A DNA stretch of 36,243 nucleotides from Myxococcales bacterium (GTDB lineage Bacteria; Myxococcota_A; UBA9042; GCA-2863065), in the NCBI GenBank assembly GCA_018780435.1, contig JADMJS010000169.1, positions 1 through 36,243 of the forward strand. The letters are read 5' to 3'. This document shows positions 9,250 to 17,869 of this stretch, one piece after another. The notes beneath the pieces are model-generated. The model was not told the DNA's origin. It made no database searches and saw nothing but the letters and a program-made list of their open reading frames with translations. The translations under genes were made by a program, and so were the position numbers. Each line of letters opens with the position of its first letter. The first letter of the stretch is position 1.

Positions 9250-11298
9250 CTACTTCAGAACGGGCGGGTCGGCCTTCTGGGCCGAGTTCAGAAAGCCCAG
9301 GTAGAGGGGGCCTGCGCGTTCGTCGTCGAAGATCGCGAAGTGGTCCGCGTCCGCGAACTGCGCGACGGCCATGGTCCCTTTCCCGAACGCGTTCAGCATG
9401 TTGCCTTCGAGCGGCGTCGCAACGATGGCGATCGATTGCGAGTCGTGCCCGGGCGACGGCAAGGGGCCGGGCGCGAGGATCGGCATCGCCGCGGTCGAGG
9501 CCAGGTTGAGCGCGGTGACGGCTGGGGTCTGAGCGTCATCGACCCCGGAGGTGAGGAGCAGGTCGAGCGGGGGGCGGTCACCGGGTGGGTTCCGGAAGTG
9601 GCGCGCATAGGCGAGAGGATCGGTGGTCTCGACGAGCGCTTGCACGAGGGCCAAGACCGGGTGGCCGATGATCAGCTCGTTTGGGTCCGAGATCTGGAGC
9701 AGCGTCTCGACGAGGAGCTTGAAGTCCGCGGGATCCTTGCGGAGTCGTATCGTGTAGGCGATGCCGCCCCCCGCTCCGGAGAGCACGAAGGAGCGGATTC
9801 GCTCTGCGAAGGGCGCCAGCAGCGCGCCCGATAGTCCGCCGTGGCTGTGGCCGAGGAAGTGGATGTTGTTTGGGTCGAGCTTCACCGAGACGCCAGCGCC
9901 CGCGACGGTCCCGACCTCGGCGACGAAGCGGGCTTGAAAGAGCACGTCCACGGCCGACTGCCGGAAGTTGCACCGGAAGGCCTCGGGGTTGAAGACGTTG
10001 AACGAGGCGACGTCCGTGTTCGTCCCCTCAGGGGCGCGCGGCCCGTGGAGGGGTTGGTCGATGCCCATCACCGCCATGCCGCGTTTGGTGAGCTCTTTGG
10101 CCACCGAATACTTCGAACCCGTCAGCATGGACTTGTAGTCGCCGCCGGTGCCGTGGCCATAGAGGACGACGGGCCAGCCCGCCGCGGGCGCCTCGCCGGA
10201 GGGCACTGCGAGGGCAAAGCGCAGTGACTCGGTCGCTTGCACCTCGGGGCCTGCGGCGCCGATGACGAAGGCGCCGCCTTCTTCATCGTACGGCACGACG
10301 CCCGCTTGCAGATTCGAGCTCGTGTAATGGCCTTCGACGAGCTCGAAACCACTCACGTTGTCCTCGGAGACGGCCACGTCGACCAACGCGGGCGCCGGCG
10401 CGTCGTCGTCCACCCATGTCGCGATGTCCTTCAGCTCCTTCGTGGGCTGCCCCGTGGTGAAGACGGTGGCCGCCGCGACGTCGCCGTGTTCGATGCGGGC
10501 GCGTGCGAGCCACTCGCGGAGGGGCGCGTACAGATCTGCCAGGGGGCCTTGATCGGCGAGGCCCGCCGCGACGACCTGCGGCTGTCCGAGCGCCTTACCT
10601 TCGGCGTCCATCACCGAGCGGAAGACGACGACGCCGTAAGTCGTGCCCCCTCGGAGGGCGCGGCCGTAGAAAGGCTGTACGATCAAGGTGTTGTCGGGCA
10701 CGTACTGGTAGCCCTCCGTCCCGATCCACGTCGAATCGGCCGGGATCAGCTCCCCAAACGCGCCGCTGTCTTCGTCGAGGTTGACGACCATCACCGACGC
10801 CGTGCCTTGCGTGCTCGCTTTCGCGTCGGGCAACGTGGCCGGATCGATCGCCGACGCGAAGGTGAAGTAGGCCGCCGACGTGATGCCCCAGCCGTCGAGG
10901 TTGTCCTCGGCCGAGGCGATGTAGCGCCCGAGGAGGTCTATCTGGCCGGGATTCGGGAAGCCGGTGAGGTCGAGCCGGCCCGTCACGGGGTCTCGACGGA
11001 GGTCGGTCGGCCACGGGGCGTCCATGAGCGCCTCGGACGCGAGGTCGAAGTTGACGAGCGTGCCGGGGATGCCCGTCGCGGGTGGGGCGTTCGTTTCCGC
11101 GCCATCGGTGACCTCGTCCGCCGTGCCTTCGGTGCCGACCTCGGCGTTTGCGGCGTCGGCGGCGGGGGCCGCGTCGTCGCTCTCGCACGCCGTGAGCAGG
11201 AGGGCAGCGGTTGCCAAGGCGACGCAGGGACCCGAGTGGCCGCCGCAAATCGACGCGATCAGAGAGTGGCGATGTGGCAATCGAGGGCGAAGTTGCAT
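9250..11298 (-). CDS. large lipoprotein alpha/beta hydrolase (extracellular lipase/esterase-like)
   Basis: The 682-residue product carries a signal peptide ending in LLLTAC, then an acidic Ala/Asp/Glu/Thr linker of about 35 residues. The first domain (about 75-330) holds segments seen in large bacterial lipase-like lipoproteins: FDLASEALMDAPWPTDLRRD, YFTFASAIDPATLPD, VQPFYGRALRGGTTYGVVV. The hydrolase core follows, with VVLYGHGTGG, IDQPLHGPRAP, nucleophile elbow LGHSHGGLSGA and a late segment ADADHFAIFDDE that may supply the His. The arrangement resembles the VolA/Pla-1-type lipase family, but I claim only hydrolase class with confidence. It is probably surface-anchored and is the first gene of the leftward cluster. 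The N-region before the hydrophobic core is unusually long, so a later start is possible. Confidence 0.88.
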   Translation of the reverse strand: MQLRPRLPHRHSLIASICGGHSGPCVALATAALLLTACESDDAAPAADAANAEVGTEGTADEVTDGAETNAPPATGIPGTLVNFDLASEALMDAPWPTDLRRDPVTGRLDLTGFPNPGQIDLLGRYIASAEDNLDGWGITSAAYFTFASAIDPATLPDAKASTQGTASVMVVNLDEDSGAFGELIPADSTWIGTEGYQYVPDNTLIVQPFYGRALRGGTTYGVVVFRSVMDAEGKALGQPQVVAAGLADQGPLADLYAPLREWLARARIEHGDVAAATVFTTGQPTKELKDIATWVDDDAPAPALVDVAVSEDNVSGFELVEGHYTSSNLQAGVVPYDEEGGAFVIGAAGPEVQATESLRFALAVPSGEAPAAGWPVVLYGHGTGGDYKSMLTGSKYSVAKELTKRGMAVMGIDQPLHGPRAPEGTNTDVASFNVFNPEAFRCNFRQSAVDVLFQARFVAEVGTVAGAGVSVKLDPNNIHFLGHSHGGLSGALLAPFAERIRSFVLSGAGGGIAYTIRLRKDPADFKLLVETLLQISDPNELIIGHPVLALVQALVETTDPLAYARHFRNPPGDRPPLDLLLTSGVDDAQTPAVTALNLASTAAMPILAPGPLPSPGHDSQSIAIVATPLEGNMLNAFGKGTMAVAQFADADHFAIFDDERAGPLYLGFLNSAQKADPPVLK

Positions 11299-11387
11299 CT
11301 TCTCAGATTACCATGACCGGCACCGAACGTCCTTCTGCGTTCAGCCGCGACCCCACACGCCCGGCGCGCCCGGGACGAGGCCTCCGA

Positions 11388-11972
11388 ATGGTTCGACTCA
11401 ACCGCATCTACACCCGTACCGGCGACAAAGGCACGACCCGGCTCGTGGGCGCTCAAGAGGTCCCGAAGGACTCGCTCCGAATCGAGGCCTACGGGACCGT
11501 GGACGAGCTAAACACCATCATCGGGCTCGCACGAACCTTCCTCGAACAGAGCCCCGCGCCGGACGAGGTGAAGGCCATCCTCGCGGGTTGGCTGAAGTCG
11601 CTCCAGCACAACCTCTTCAACCTCGGGGCCGACCTCGCGACCCGGATCGAAGACCGCTGGGCCACCATGCCGCTCATCGATCAAGGCGACATCGACGCGC
11701 TCGAACAGCTCATGGACCAACTGAACGAGGAGCTGCCGGACCTCACGAGCTTCGTTCTGCCGGGCGGCGGTCCCGTCAACGCCTTCTTGCACCAGGCGCG
11801 TACCGTGTGCCGGCGGGCCGAACGCATCACGATCACGCTGTCGCGCGAGGAGCCGATTGGGGAGCTCGTAGTGCCTTACTTGAACCGACTGTCCGACGCG
11901 CTCTTCGTGTGGAGCCGGTGGGTGGCCCGGAAGCTGGGCGAGTCGGAGTGGCTCTGGGAGCCAAAATCGTAA
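11388..11972 (+). CDS. pduO: PduO-type cob(I)alamin adenosyltransferase
   Basis: This 194-residue enzyme transfers the adenosyl group of ATP to cob(I)alamin, making coenzyme B12. GAGG precedes ATG 11388 by 7 bp; longer in-frame readings enter the upstream hydrolase gene. The N-terminal ATP-binding signature is clear (RIYTRTGDKGTTRLVG), followed by AYGTVDELNTIIGLAR, LQHNLFNLGADLAT, FVLPGGGPVNAFLHQARTVC and the C-terminal YLNRLSDALFVWSRW. Five helices of a cytosolic bundle are expected. It is divergent from the hydrolase lipoprotein and converges with the peroxidase gene, so it appears monocistronic. No B12 riboswitch is evident upstream. Confidence 0.96.
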   Translation: MVRLNRIYTRTGDKGTTRLVGAQEVPKDSLRIEAYGTVDELNTIIGLARTFLEQSPAPDEVKAILAGWLKSLQHNLFNLGADLATRIEDRWATMPLIDQGDIDALEQLMDQLNEELPDLTSFVLPGGGPVNAFLHQARTVCRRAERITITLSREEPIGELVVPYLNRLSDALFVWSRWVARKLGESEWLWEPKS

Positions 11973-11978
11973 GCGAGT

Positions 11979-13127
11979 TCAGTCGTTTGGGGATGGGTCG
12001 CTGAACGCCGGGTTCGTCGCGAGCGTCGGGTCGGTGAGCGATTCGAGGAAGGCGAGCAGGTCGGCGCGTTCCTGATCGGTGAGCGTGAAGCCGGGCACGA
12101 ACTGCGACTTGTAGGGGTTCGCGCGGCCATCGCCGGCATTGTCGCCCGATTCGAGGTGGCGCCCGCCGGCCTCATAGGTGCGCACCACGTCTTCGAGAGT
12201 AGCGATACTGCCATCGTGCATGTACGGCGCGGTCAGGGTGACGTTGCGCAGCGTTGGGACCCGGAAGCGGCCCATGTCGTCGGCCTTCTTCGTGAACTCG
12301 ATGAGCCCCGTGTTGCCGGCGGGGTAGCTGCCCATGCCGTCGACGTTGTAGAGCCCATTGTTGAAGAAGCTCGACTCGTTGAGAGTGACGCCCGTGTGGG
12401 TCGAGGCGCCGCTCAGGTTGAAGCCGCCATGGCAGTGAAAACACTCGGCTTTCTCGCTGAAGAAGAGGTCGAGGCCGCGCTTGGCGCTCGCCGAGAGGGC
12501 GCTAGAGTCACCGCCGTAGACGTACCGATCGTAGGGGGTGTCGCCGGAGACGACGGTGCGCACAAAGCTGGCGAGCGCCCTCACCACGTTGTCGAAGTCG
12601 ATGGGATCCGAATCGTCCGGAAAGGCCGCCACGAAGCGCGCCGCCATATCAGGGTCGTCGCGGAAGCGCTGGAGCACGGTCTCTTCGTTGCCCGTGATGC
12701 CGAGCTCGATGGGGAACTCGCCGAACATCGGGACCTTGATCTGCTGCTCGAGGGTCTTGAGCGATGGGTTCGCCCAGGTCAGCGTCGTGTTGAACGCCAC
12801 ATTCGTGAGGCCCATCGAGTTGCGCGGCGTGGACTGCCCGGTCGAGCCCTCGGAGACCGTCTTCCCGTCCGCGAAGCCCTTGTCTTGCAGATGGCAAGAT
12901 GCGCACGCCTGCATTCCGTTGCCGCTCAGGCGCAGGTCGTAGAAGAGGTGCCGCCCGAGTTCGACGCCTTCGACCGTGAGCGGGTTGTCGGTCGGGATGG
13001 GCGGCTGCGGCAGTCCGAGCGGCAACGTGAGGGTCAGCGGAGTCGTGCCTGAGGTCCCTGAGTCGGCGGCGCATCCGGCCAGCGCGACTGCGGCGACGTG
13101 GAGAAGAGACGATTTGAGTGACGACAT
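11979..13127 (-). CDS. dihaem cytochrome c peroxidase/MauG-family lipoprotein
   Basis: The 382-residue product has a signal ending in the lipobox VALAGC (Cys19), so it should be anchored in the envelope and exposed to the periplasm. Two haem c attachment motifs are present: CASCH (75-79) and CFHCH (229-233). Family segments include ELGRHLFYDLRLS before the first haem, QSTPRNSMGLTNVAFN, FRVPTLRNVTLTAPYMHDG and FTLTDQERADLLAFLESL at the end. Members reduce hydrogen peroxide or oxidise protein substrates using the two haems. Which activity applies here cannot be read from sequence. The gene lies about 32 bp downstream of mntP on the same strand, so co-transcription with an oxidative-stress-relevant manganese exporter is possible. 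Confidence 0.94.
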   Translation of the reverse strand: MSSLKSSLLHVAAVALAGCAADSGTSGTTPLTLTLPLGLPQPPIPTDNPLTVEGVELGRHLFYDLRLSGNGMQACASCHLQDKGFADGKTVSEGSTGQSTPRNSMGLTNVAFNTTLTWANPSLKTLEQQIKVPMFGEFPIELGITGNEETVLQRFRDDPDMAARFVAAFPDDSDPIDFDNVVRALASFVRTVVSGDTPYDRYVYGGDSSALSASAKRGLDLFFSEKAECFHCHGGFNLSGASTHTGVTLNESSFFNNGLYNVDGMGSYPAGNTGLIEFTKKADDMGRFRVPTLRNVTLTAPYMHDGSIATLEDVVRTYEAGGRHLESGDNAGDGRANPYKSQFVPGFTLTDQERADLLAFLESLTDPTLATNPAFSDPSPND

Positions 13128-13159
13128 CGGGACTTGGCGACCTCCGCGCGGAGTCTAGC

Positions 13160-13708
13160 TCAGCCAAGCGCCGCTTGCACTCCGAGACCCGCGAGGATGA
13201 GAGCGCCGACGAGGCGTAAGACCTTGCCGCTATGGGCATTTCGGCTCAGCGCGTCACCGGCGAGGAGCGCGGCTGCGGACAGCACTGCGGTGACCACGCC
13301 GGCGGCGAGGCACACGGGCCAGACAGCTTCGCCCACCAGCCGGACAGCCGCGCCGATGGCGAGCGCGTCGATGCTGGTCGCGATCCCGATCGGGAGCAGC
13401 GCCGCCCAGGACGTGTTCGAGTCCGAGGTCTCCTCGGGCGCGAAGGCTTCCTTGGCGAGCTTCAGCGCGAGTACGAAGAACACGGCCGCCGCGAGATACG
13501 GCGCGATCCCCGCGACACGTTCGACCAAGCCACCGCCGAGGGACGTGGCGCCGTACCCGAGCGCGGGCATCAGCGCCTGGAAGCCGCCGAAGACGACGGC
13601 GACTCGAATCGCGGCGGCCTTGACGTGGGCGCCGCTCGAGAGCCCGAGCGCCGCGCTGGCGGCGGCGGCGTCCATGGCGAGTCCGATGCCGATGCCGAGA
13701 GCGTTCAT
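13160..13708 (-). CDS. mntP: MntP-family manganese efflux protein
   Basis: A 182-residue inner-membrane protein with six hydrophobic segments. The first half contains GIGLAMDAAAASAALG and the second half ATSIDALAIGAAV, the two paired Asp-containing helices of the MntP (DUF204) family. A hydrophilic loop (EAFAPEETSDSNTS) separates the two inverted repeats, as usual. The family exports Mn(II) and protects against manganese excess. No yybP-ykoY-type riboswitch is visible in the 50 bp upstream, which lie between this gene and the ptuB stop. Transcription may partly come from the defence genes upstream. Confidence 0.9.
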   Translation of the reverse strand: MNALGIGIGLAMDAAAASAALGLSSGAHVKAAAIRVAVVFGGFQALMPALGYGATSLGGGLVERVAGIAPYLAAAVFFVLALKLAKEAFAPEETSDSNTSWAALLPIGIATSIDALAIGAAVRLVGEAVWPVCLAAGVVTAVLSAAALLAGDALSRNAHSGKVLRLVGALILAGLGVQAALG

Positions 13709-13758
13709 GGCGTGGCGTTATCCCGGAGACGCGGGCTTGGCGCAATGGTCACTAGACC

Positions 13759-14439
13759 TCACCCACGCTGTGCGCGCATTCCCTTGGCCACGGCGCGCCA
13801 TCGCGGCAACGCGCCGCGCAGCGTGCTCACGTACGCCGGCAGCTTGCCGTCGGCATCCGCGGAGTTCACTGCTCGGTCCAGGTGATTTAGGGCCGATTCG
13901 GACCACCCAGCCTCATGTAGCGCCTGCTCGGCGCGTTCCCAGACCAGCCGCCGGTTCGACTGGAGACGCCATTGGTTCAAGTTCAGCGTCAGAACGTCGG
14001 CTGCGGCCGCCGCTGACGTGCCTTCGACCCGGCCGGAGCGCGAGTACTTCACTTCGCCTGTCACTGCCGGCTTCAGGGGATTCAGCGAAAGCAACGTGTT
14101 GCGCTTGGATGCGTCGCAGTGTTCTGACCGTCCTTCCATGGGATTGGGTAGGGCCGGGAGGTCACGCGGTCGCTCCCCAGAGTGCCCAGAACACACGCCG
14201 AGGAGGTTCGTCCACTCGTAGGTCTTCGTGGACTCGACGCTGCGGGGTACCCAGTGTTCGATTCGCCAACCGGCGTCGAGGCGACGGTTGCAGTAGGCGC
14301 AGAGCCCAAGCTGGTCGGCTTCGAGGGCTTCTCGGACCTCGGTGGTCGCGGGACCTAGATCCCACCCCGAAAGATCCGGAGTACGACGCCGTTCAGCTAA
14401 GCCCGGTGGCTCGGCCCTTCTCTTGGCGAGGTGGATCAC
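13759..14439 (-). CDS. ptuB: Septu PtuB-like HNH endonuclease
   Basis: GTG 14439 overlaps the upstream ATPase stop as GTGA, fixing the start and giving 226 residues. The HNH/zinc core is clear: CAYC (Cys47, Cys50), RIEHWVPRS (His62), EWTNLLGVC (Asn78, Cys83) and a later HCDASKRN (His107, Cys108), then LLSLNPLKP. This is the arrangement of the TIGR02646-type HNH proteins that pair with AAA ATPases in Septu systems and some retrons. The C-terminal third is helical (LTLNLNQWRLQSNRRLVWERA). The expected role is nucleic-acid cleavage released upon phage infection and controlled by PtuA. The conserved zinc and HNH residues look intact, so the gene appears functional. Confidence 0.87.
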   Translation of the reverse strand: MIHLAKRRAEPPGLAERRRTPDLSGWDLGPATTEVREALEADQLGLCAYCNRRLDAGWRIEHWVPRSVESTKTYEWTNLLGVCSGHSGERPRDLPALPNPMEGRSEHCDASKRNTLLSLNPLKPAVTGEVKYSRSGRVEGTSAAAAADVLTLNLNQWRLQSNRRLVWERAEQALHEAGWSESALNHLDRAVNSADADGKLPAYVSTLRGALPRWRAVAKGMRAQRG

Positions 14440-15740
14440 GGCTCGGCGTCGGCTTCGACTTCGGACGGGTCGGTGTCCCGTTCCACTTCGGCCATGCGCA
14501 ACGACCACTCGGCTCTCGTCACATCCGGGTAGTCCGACCCGAGGTCATCTCGTAACGCCGCCACGGCTAGCTTCGCCGCGTCGAGCTCACCGTTGTCGAT
14601 GAGCACGTCGAGCGCCTGCAGACGCGCCTGCATGTCTGCACGTCGGGATGGCACGCCCATGATGTCCTCGAGCACGTGGCCCACGTCCCAGCCCTTGCTA
14701 TGCTCGACCTTGTGAACCTGGCGATCTGCGCCGAGCACTCGAAGCGCTGATGCGTCGACGCTCGCGATGACCTGCGGCGAATGGGTCGTTACGATGAACT
14801 GCACCTTGGGAAACGCTCGATGGAGGTCATCGAGTACTCGCCACTGCCAGCTCGGGTGCAGGTGCAGGTCGATCTCGTCGATCAGGACGACGCCCGGTGT
14901 CTCCCGTGCGGCGTCGGCGCCGAAGTGGGGGTTCAGGACGGCACAACGCCACGCGATGTCCGCGACCATCGCGACCAGGCTCCGAATCCCGTCGCTGTAC
15001 ATCGAGAGCGGGAGGGTCAGGTCGTCGAGGGTCAGCAGGAGCTCTCGGCTTCGAAACTGGTAGATGAAGGAAGAGGCGCCCTCGAGGCAGTCCAGTACGG
15101 CTCGCTCGACCGCACCACGCTCCGGGACCTCGCGACCCTCTTGCAGCTCGATTGCGGTCATCTCGCCGAGCCACTCGCGGAGTGCACCCACGTCGACTGT
15201 CGCACCCATCGAGCCGATGTAACCGGAGGCTCGGGAAGTGACCTTGAACGTTCGACCCGGTTCCTTGGTCGCGCGCCGGACAGAATAGGCGGCATGGACG
15301 GGCAACGTGACCCCTTCTCCGTCCCTTATGGACGTCACGGTGCCCGAAATCATCGACCACAGAGCGGCGTCAGCCGTGCCCGGGGTGCTCACTTCGGAAG
15401 GCATGACTCGGAAGTCAACTCGGCCACTTCCGCTTGGAAGTTCGAGCCACAAGCTGAGCTGCGCGGCTTCCTCTGGAATGGCGGCCTGCAACGGAGCGGC
15501 GTCGTCTGCTCGCTGTCGACGTACGACTTCTCCGCGGATGCTGGCCCCAACACTTCCGGGATCGGCGTGGCTGTCCACAATGGCCCGACCCCACAGCCCG
15601 ACCGAAGCCGAGAGTGCCTCTAGTATCGAAGACTTACCCGCGCCATTCACACCAACGAGCAACGTGATCGGAGAGGCAAAGTCGAGGTCGAGCTGCCCGA
15701 AACATCGGAAGTCTTTGAGGACGAGGCGGGTCAGTTTCAC
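14436..15740 (-). CDS. ptuA: Septu PtuA-like AAA/SMC-type ATPase
   Basis: A 434-residue P-loop ATPase from GTG 15740. It starts with the classical MKLTRLVLKDFRCFGQLDL, with Walker A GVNGAGKS (30-37), a signature-like LSMYSDGIR (245-253), Walker B VVLIDEID (284-291) followed by LHLHPSWQ, and an H-switch TTHS (His320). The C-terminal part (VLEDIMGVPSRRADM and on to about 420, with helix LDVLIDNGELDAAKLAVAALRDDL) matches the extension typical of PtuA-type ATPases. In Septu the ATPase assembles and restrains the HNH partner until infection. At 434 residues it is shorter than many PtuA proteins, so the middle insert may be reduced. No reverse transcriptase or ncRNA is apparent next to it. Confidence 0.87.
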   Translation of the reverse strand: MKLTRLVLKDFRCFGQLDLDFASPITLLVGVNGAGKSSILEALSASVGLWGRAIVDSHADPGSVGASIRGEVVRRQRADDAAPLQAAIPEEAAQLSLWLELPSGSGRVDFRVMPSEVSTPGTADAALWSMISGTVTSIRDGEGVTLPVHAAYSVRRATKEPGRTFKVTSRASGYIGSMGATVDVGALREWLGEMTAIELQEGREVPERGAVERAVLDCLEGASSFIYQFRSRELLLTLDDLTLPLSMYSDGIRSLVAMVADIAWRCAVLNPHFGADAARETPGVVLIDEIDLHLHPSWQWRVLDDLHRAFPKVQFIVTTHSPQVIASVDASALRVLGADRQVHKVEHSKGWDVGHVLEDIMGVPSRRADMQARLQALDVLIDNGELDAAKLAVAALRDDLGSDYPDVTRAEWSLRMAEVERDTDPSEVEADAEP

Positions 15741-15850
15741 GCCCCCAAGATGCCTTCGGGGCTCGCGCTTGGCAACGAACCCTTCCTAACGACGACTCTT
15801 TGGCCCCACTGAGGTACGCTCCCACCTGTATCGCGGCTAAGGAGGAGCAG

Positions 15851-16315
15851 ATGCGCACCTACGCTCAATGGATGGACGCCTACGGCGAGAGCCACCAGAA
15901 CCCGCAGAACCAGATGATCCACAAGATCTGCGTGCCGCTCATCATGATGAGCGTGTTCGGGATGCTCTGGGCCATCCCGATCCCGTGGGCATCGAGCCCC
16001 ATCTCCTTGTGGGTGAACTGGGCCACCATCGGTGCCGCCCTCGGGCTCGCGTTCTACTTCTCGCTCAACGTCGTGATGGCGCTCGGCATGATCGTCCAGA
16101 TCGCCGTGATGCTCGGCGTCGTGCACGCGTTCGAGCGCTTTGGGGTGCTCCTGCCGGCGTCGGTCGGTGTCTTCGTGCTCGCTTGGATCGGCCAGTTCTA
16201 CGGGCACAAGATCGAGGGTAAGAAGCCGTCTTTCTTCGATGATCTCGCCTTCCTCCTCATCGGCCCGCTCTGGGTGCAGCGTTTCCTCTACGCTCGCATC
16301 GGGATCAAGGCCTGA
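15851..16315 (+). CDS. Mpo1-like (DUF962) membrane protein
   Basis: AAGGAGGAGCAG directly precedes ATG 15851, which decides the start; the product is 154 residues. The N-terminus MRTYAQWMDAYGESHQNPQN followed by MIHKICVPLIM is the DUF962/Mpo1 signature: a Tyr and a His in the first segment and another His before helix one. Four hydrophobic helices follow, with WIGQFYGHKIEGKKPSFFDD before the last one, another conserved block holding a His. The yeast relative is a dioxygenase for 2-hydroxy fatty acids using Fe; bacterial function is less certain. It is 10 bp upstream of the arginase gene, so the two form a likely operon without an obvious metabolic link. Confidence 0.9.
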   Translation: MRTYAQWMDAYGESHQNPQNQMIHKICVPLIMMSVFGMLWAIPIPWASSPISLWVNWATIGAALGLAFYFSLNVVMALGMIVQIAVMLGVVHAFERFGVLLPASVGVFVLAWIGQFYGHKIEGKKPSFFDDLAFLLIGPLWVQRFLYARIGIKA

Positions 16316-16325
16316 GCGAGCGCCC

Positions 16326-17255
16326 GTGGACCTCGCCGTCACCAGCGTTCACCTCGATCTCGGCGCCGGCCGTCGCGGCACCGACATGGGGCCGAGCGCC
16401 ATCTACGTCGCTGGACTGCTGCCGGGCCTTGCGCGCCTCGGCCACGACGTGAAGCGCATCAGCCACATCAGCGTCCCGCGTGCCGAAGAACTTGAGTCTG
16501 GCGACACGTGCGCACGTTACCTGCCCGAGGTCGCGGCCGCGTGCCGTGACCTCGCCGATCGCGTCGAGCGTCAAGTCGAGGACGGCCTCTTCCCCGTCGT
16601 CCTCGGCGGCGACCACTCGCAGGCCATCGGGACCATCTCGGGCCTGGCGCGCGCGTTGCGCCGCCGGGGGCAGAAGCTCGGCGTGGTCTGGGTCGACGCG
16701 CACACCGACATGAACACGCCGGACATCTCCCCCTCGGGGAACATCCACGGCATGCCGCTCGCCGTCCTGCTCGGCCACGGGCCGCGGGAGCTCGTCGAGA
16801 TCGCCGGGGGCGAGCCGGCCCTCGACGTTCGCAACGTGGTCGTCATCGGCGCTCGCGACGTCGACTCGCGCGAGGCCGAGCTCGTTCGGCGGCTCGGGCT
16901 GCGCGTCTACACGATGACCGAGATCGATACGCGCGGCCTCGCGACCTGCGCCCAAGAGGCCTTCGAACGCACGACGACTGGCACGGCCGGCGTCCACTTG
17001 AGCTTCGATATGGACGGCGTCGATCCCGACTACGCGCCCGGCGTCGGCACCCCGGTCGCGGGCGGCCTGACGCTCCGGGAAGCCCACCTCGTCTGCGAAT
17101 ACGCGCACCTCACTCAAGCGCTCCTGGGCGTCGAAGTGGTCGAGGTCAACCCGACCTGCGACCACGAGAATCGCACCGGTAAGCTGGCCTCGGAGCTCGT
17201 GCAGTCTGCGCTCGGCCGGCTCACGCTGCCCACGGGTCGGGCCGTGCCGCCCTGA
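16326..17255 (+). CDS. rocF: arginase
   Basis: A 309-residue ureohydrolase that cleaves arginine into ornithine and urea with two Mn ions. GTG 16326 is 10 bp after the upstream stop. Metal ligands are visible: LGGDHSQAIGT (His97), VDAHTDMNTP (Asp124, His126, Asp128) and SFDMDGVDPDYAPG (Asp228, Asp230). SPSGNIHGMPLAVLLG is the arginase-type substrate loop, which separates it from agmatinase. The ending VEVNPTCDHENRTGKLASELV is also typical. It is cytosolic. The next gene converges on it after about 70 bp with no clear hairpin terminator. Confidence 0.95.
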   Translation: MDLAVTSVHLDLGAGRRGTDMGPSAIYVAGLLPGLARLGHDVKRISHISVPRAEELESGDTCARYLPEVAAACRDLADRVERQVEDGLFPVVLGGDHSQAIGTISGLARALRRRGQKLGVVWVDAHTDMNTPDISPSGNIHGMPLAVLLGHGPRELVEIAGGEPALDVRNVVVIGARDVDSREAELVRRLGLRVYTMTEIDTRGLATCAQEAFERTTTGTAGVHLSFDMDGVDPDYAPGVGTPVAGGLTLREAHLVCEYAHLTQALLGVEVVEVNPTCDHENRTGKLASELVQSALGRLTLPTGRAVPP

Positions 17256-17326
17256 GCGAAGCGGTGGAGCAGCCACTCACGCGGGCGTTCGGCGAGTCGG
17301 CTCACGGAGGGCGCCTCGCGATGCAC

Positions 17327-17869
17327 CTATTCAGCGACGCGCTCGATACCGCGCACCAGCCACTCGAGCCCGCGTCGCCCGAGCGTCAGTCGGTACCGGT
17401 GCCCACTCGGGGCGCTCCAAAGGGCCGTCGCTTTCTCGGCATCCGCGCCACGTGAGAGCTGCGGCTCCGCAGTCGCGCCATCCGTCGCGTGCGACTCTGC
17501 CAACCAGCGCGACACAAAGGCTTCGATGCCGGCCCGCCGTGCGGCGTCTTTCTCGCCGTCCCGCGCCCACGTCTCCCCTAGCGACTCGCCAAAAGCGACC
17601 AATTCAGCGGTGTCGAGGTGCGCCACCAGTCCCGCACCGTCACCGTTGGCGGAATGACGTGCGAACGCCGTCGCCGACTCCAGCGGTGACGTACAGCGCG
17701 TGAGGCACCCCCCAACCAAGATCGGGCGTTTGGGGCGCGTCAGGGCGGCTGGGTTGGGCGGCGTCGACGCCGACACGATCGGAGCCTCGACGGACGTCGA
17801 GGGCGACGGCCCAGCCACTGGGGCCGTACACCCCGCCAACGTGAGCCAGAGCACCCGCGACCGCATCAC
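17327..17869 (-). CDS. small lipoprotein coupled to the response regulator
   Basis: The start is GTG 17869 or ATG 17866; both overlap the stop of the upstream response regulator gene, so translation is coupled. The signal peptide is short (RSRVLWLTLAGC), with Cys at about residue 14. A Pro/Ser/Thr linker follows, then a Cys pair (GGCLTRC) and a helical domain of about 110 residues (SATAFARHSANGDGAGLVAHL, EAFVSRWLAES) ending in a predicted beta hairpin (GHRYRLTLGRRGLEWLVRG). No family is recognised. Its coupling to a NarL-type regulator suggests an envelope component of the same signalling unit, which is inference. Confidence 0.72.
   Translation of the reverse strand: MMRSRVLWLTLAGCTAPVAGPSPSTSVEAPIVSASTPPNPAALTRPKRPILVGGCLTRCTSPLESATAFARHSANGDGAGLVAHLDTAELVAFGESLGETWARDGEKDAARRAGIEAFVSRWLAESHATDGATAEPQLSRGADAEKATALWSAPSGHRYRLTLGRRGLEWLVRGIERVAE

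Noticed and set aside
10237..11316. 359-residue plus-strand frame opposite the hydrolase lipoprotein
   Set aside because: Low-complexity Arg/Gly/Val composition without motifs, opposite a clear hydrolase with signal peptide.
11299..11387. Cobalamin riboswitch upstream of the adenosyltransferase
   Set aside because: The intergenic space is under 90 bp and shows no B12-box-like sequence.
14781..15623. 280-residue plus-strand frame opposite ptuA
   Set aside because: No domain signature; ptuA has complete Walker A, Walker B and H-switch motifs on the other strand.
13759..15740. Retron interpretation of the PtuA/PtuB pair
   Set aside because: No reverse transcriptase or structured ncRNA candidate is found next to it; neighbours are mntP and an Mpo1-like gene on the other strand.
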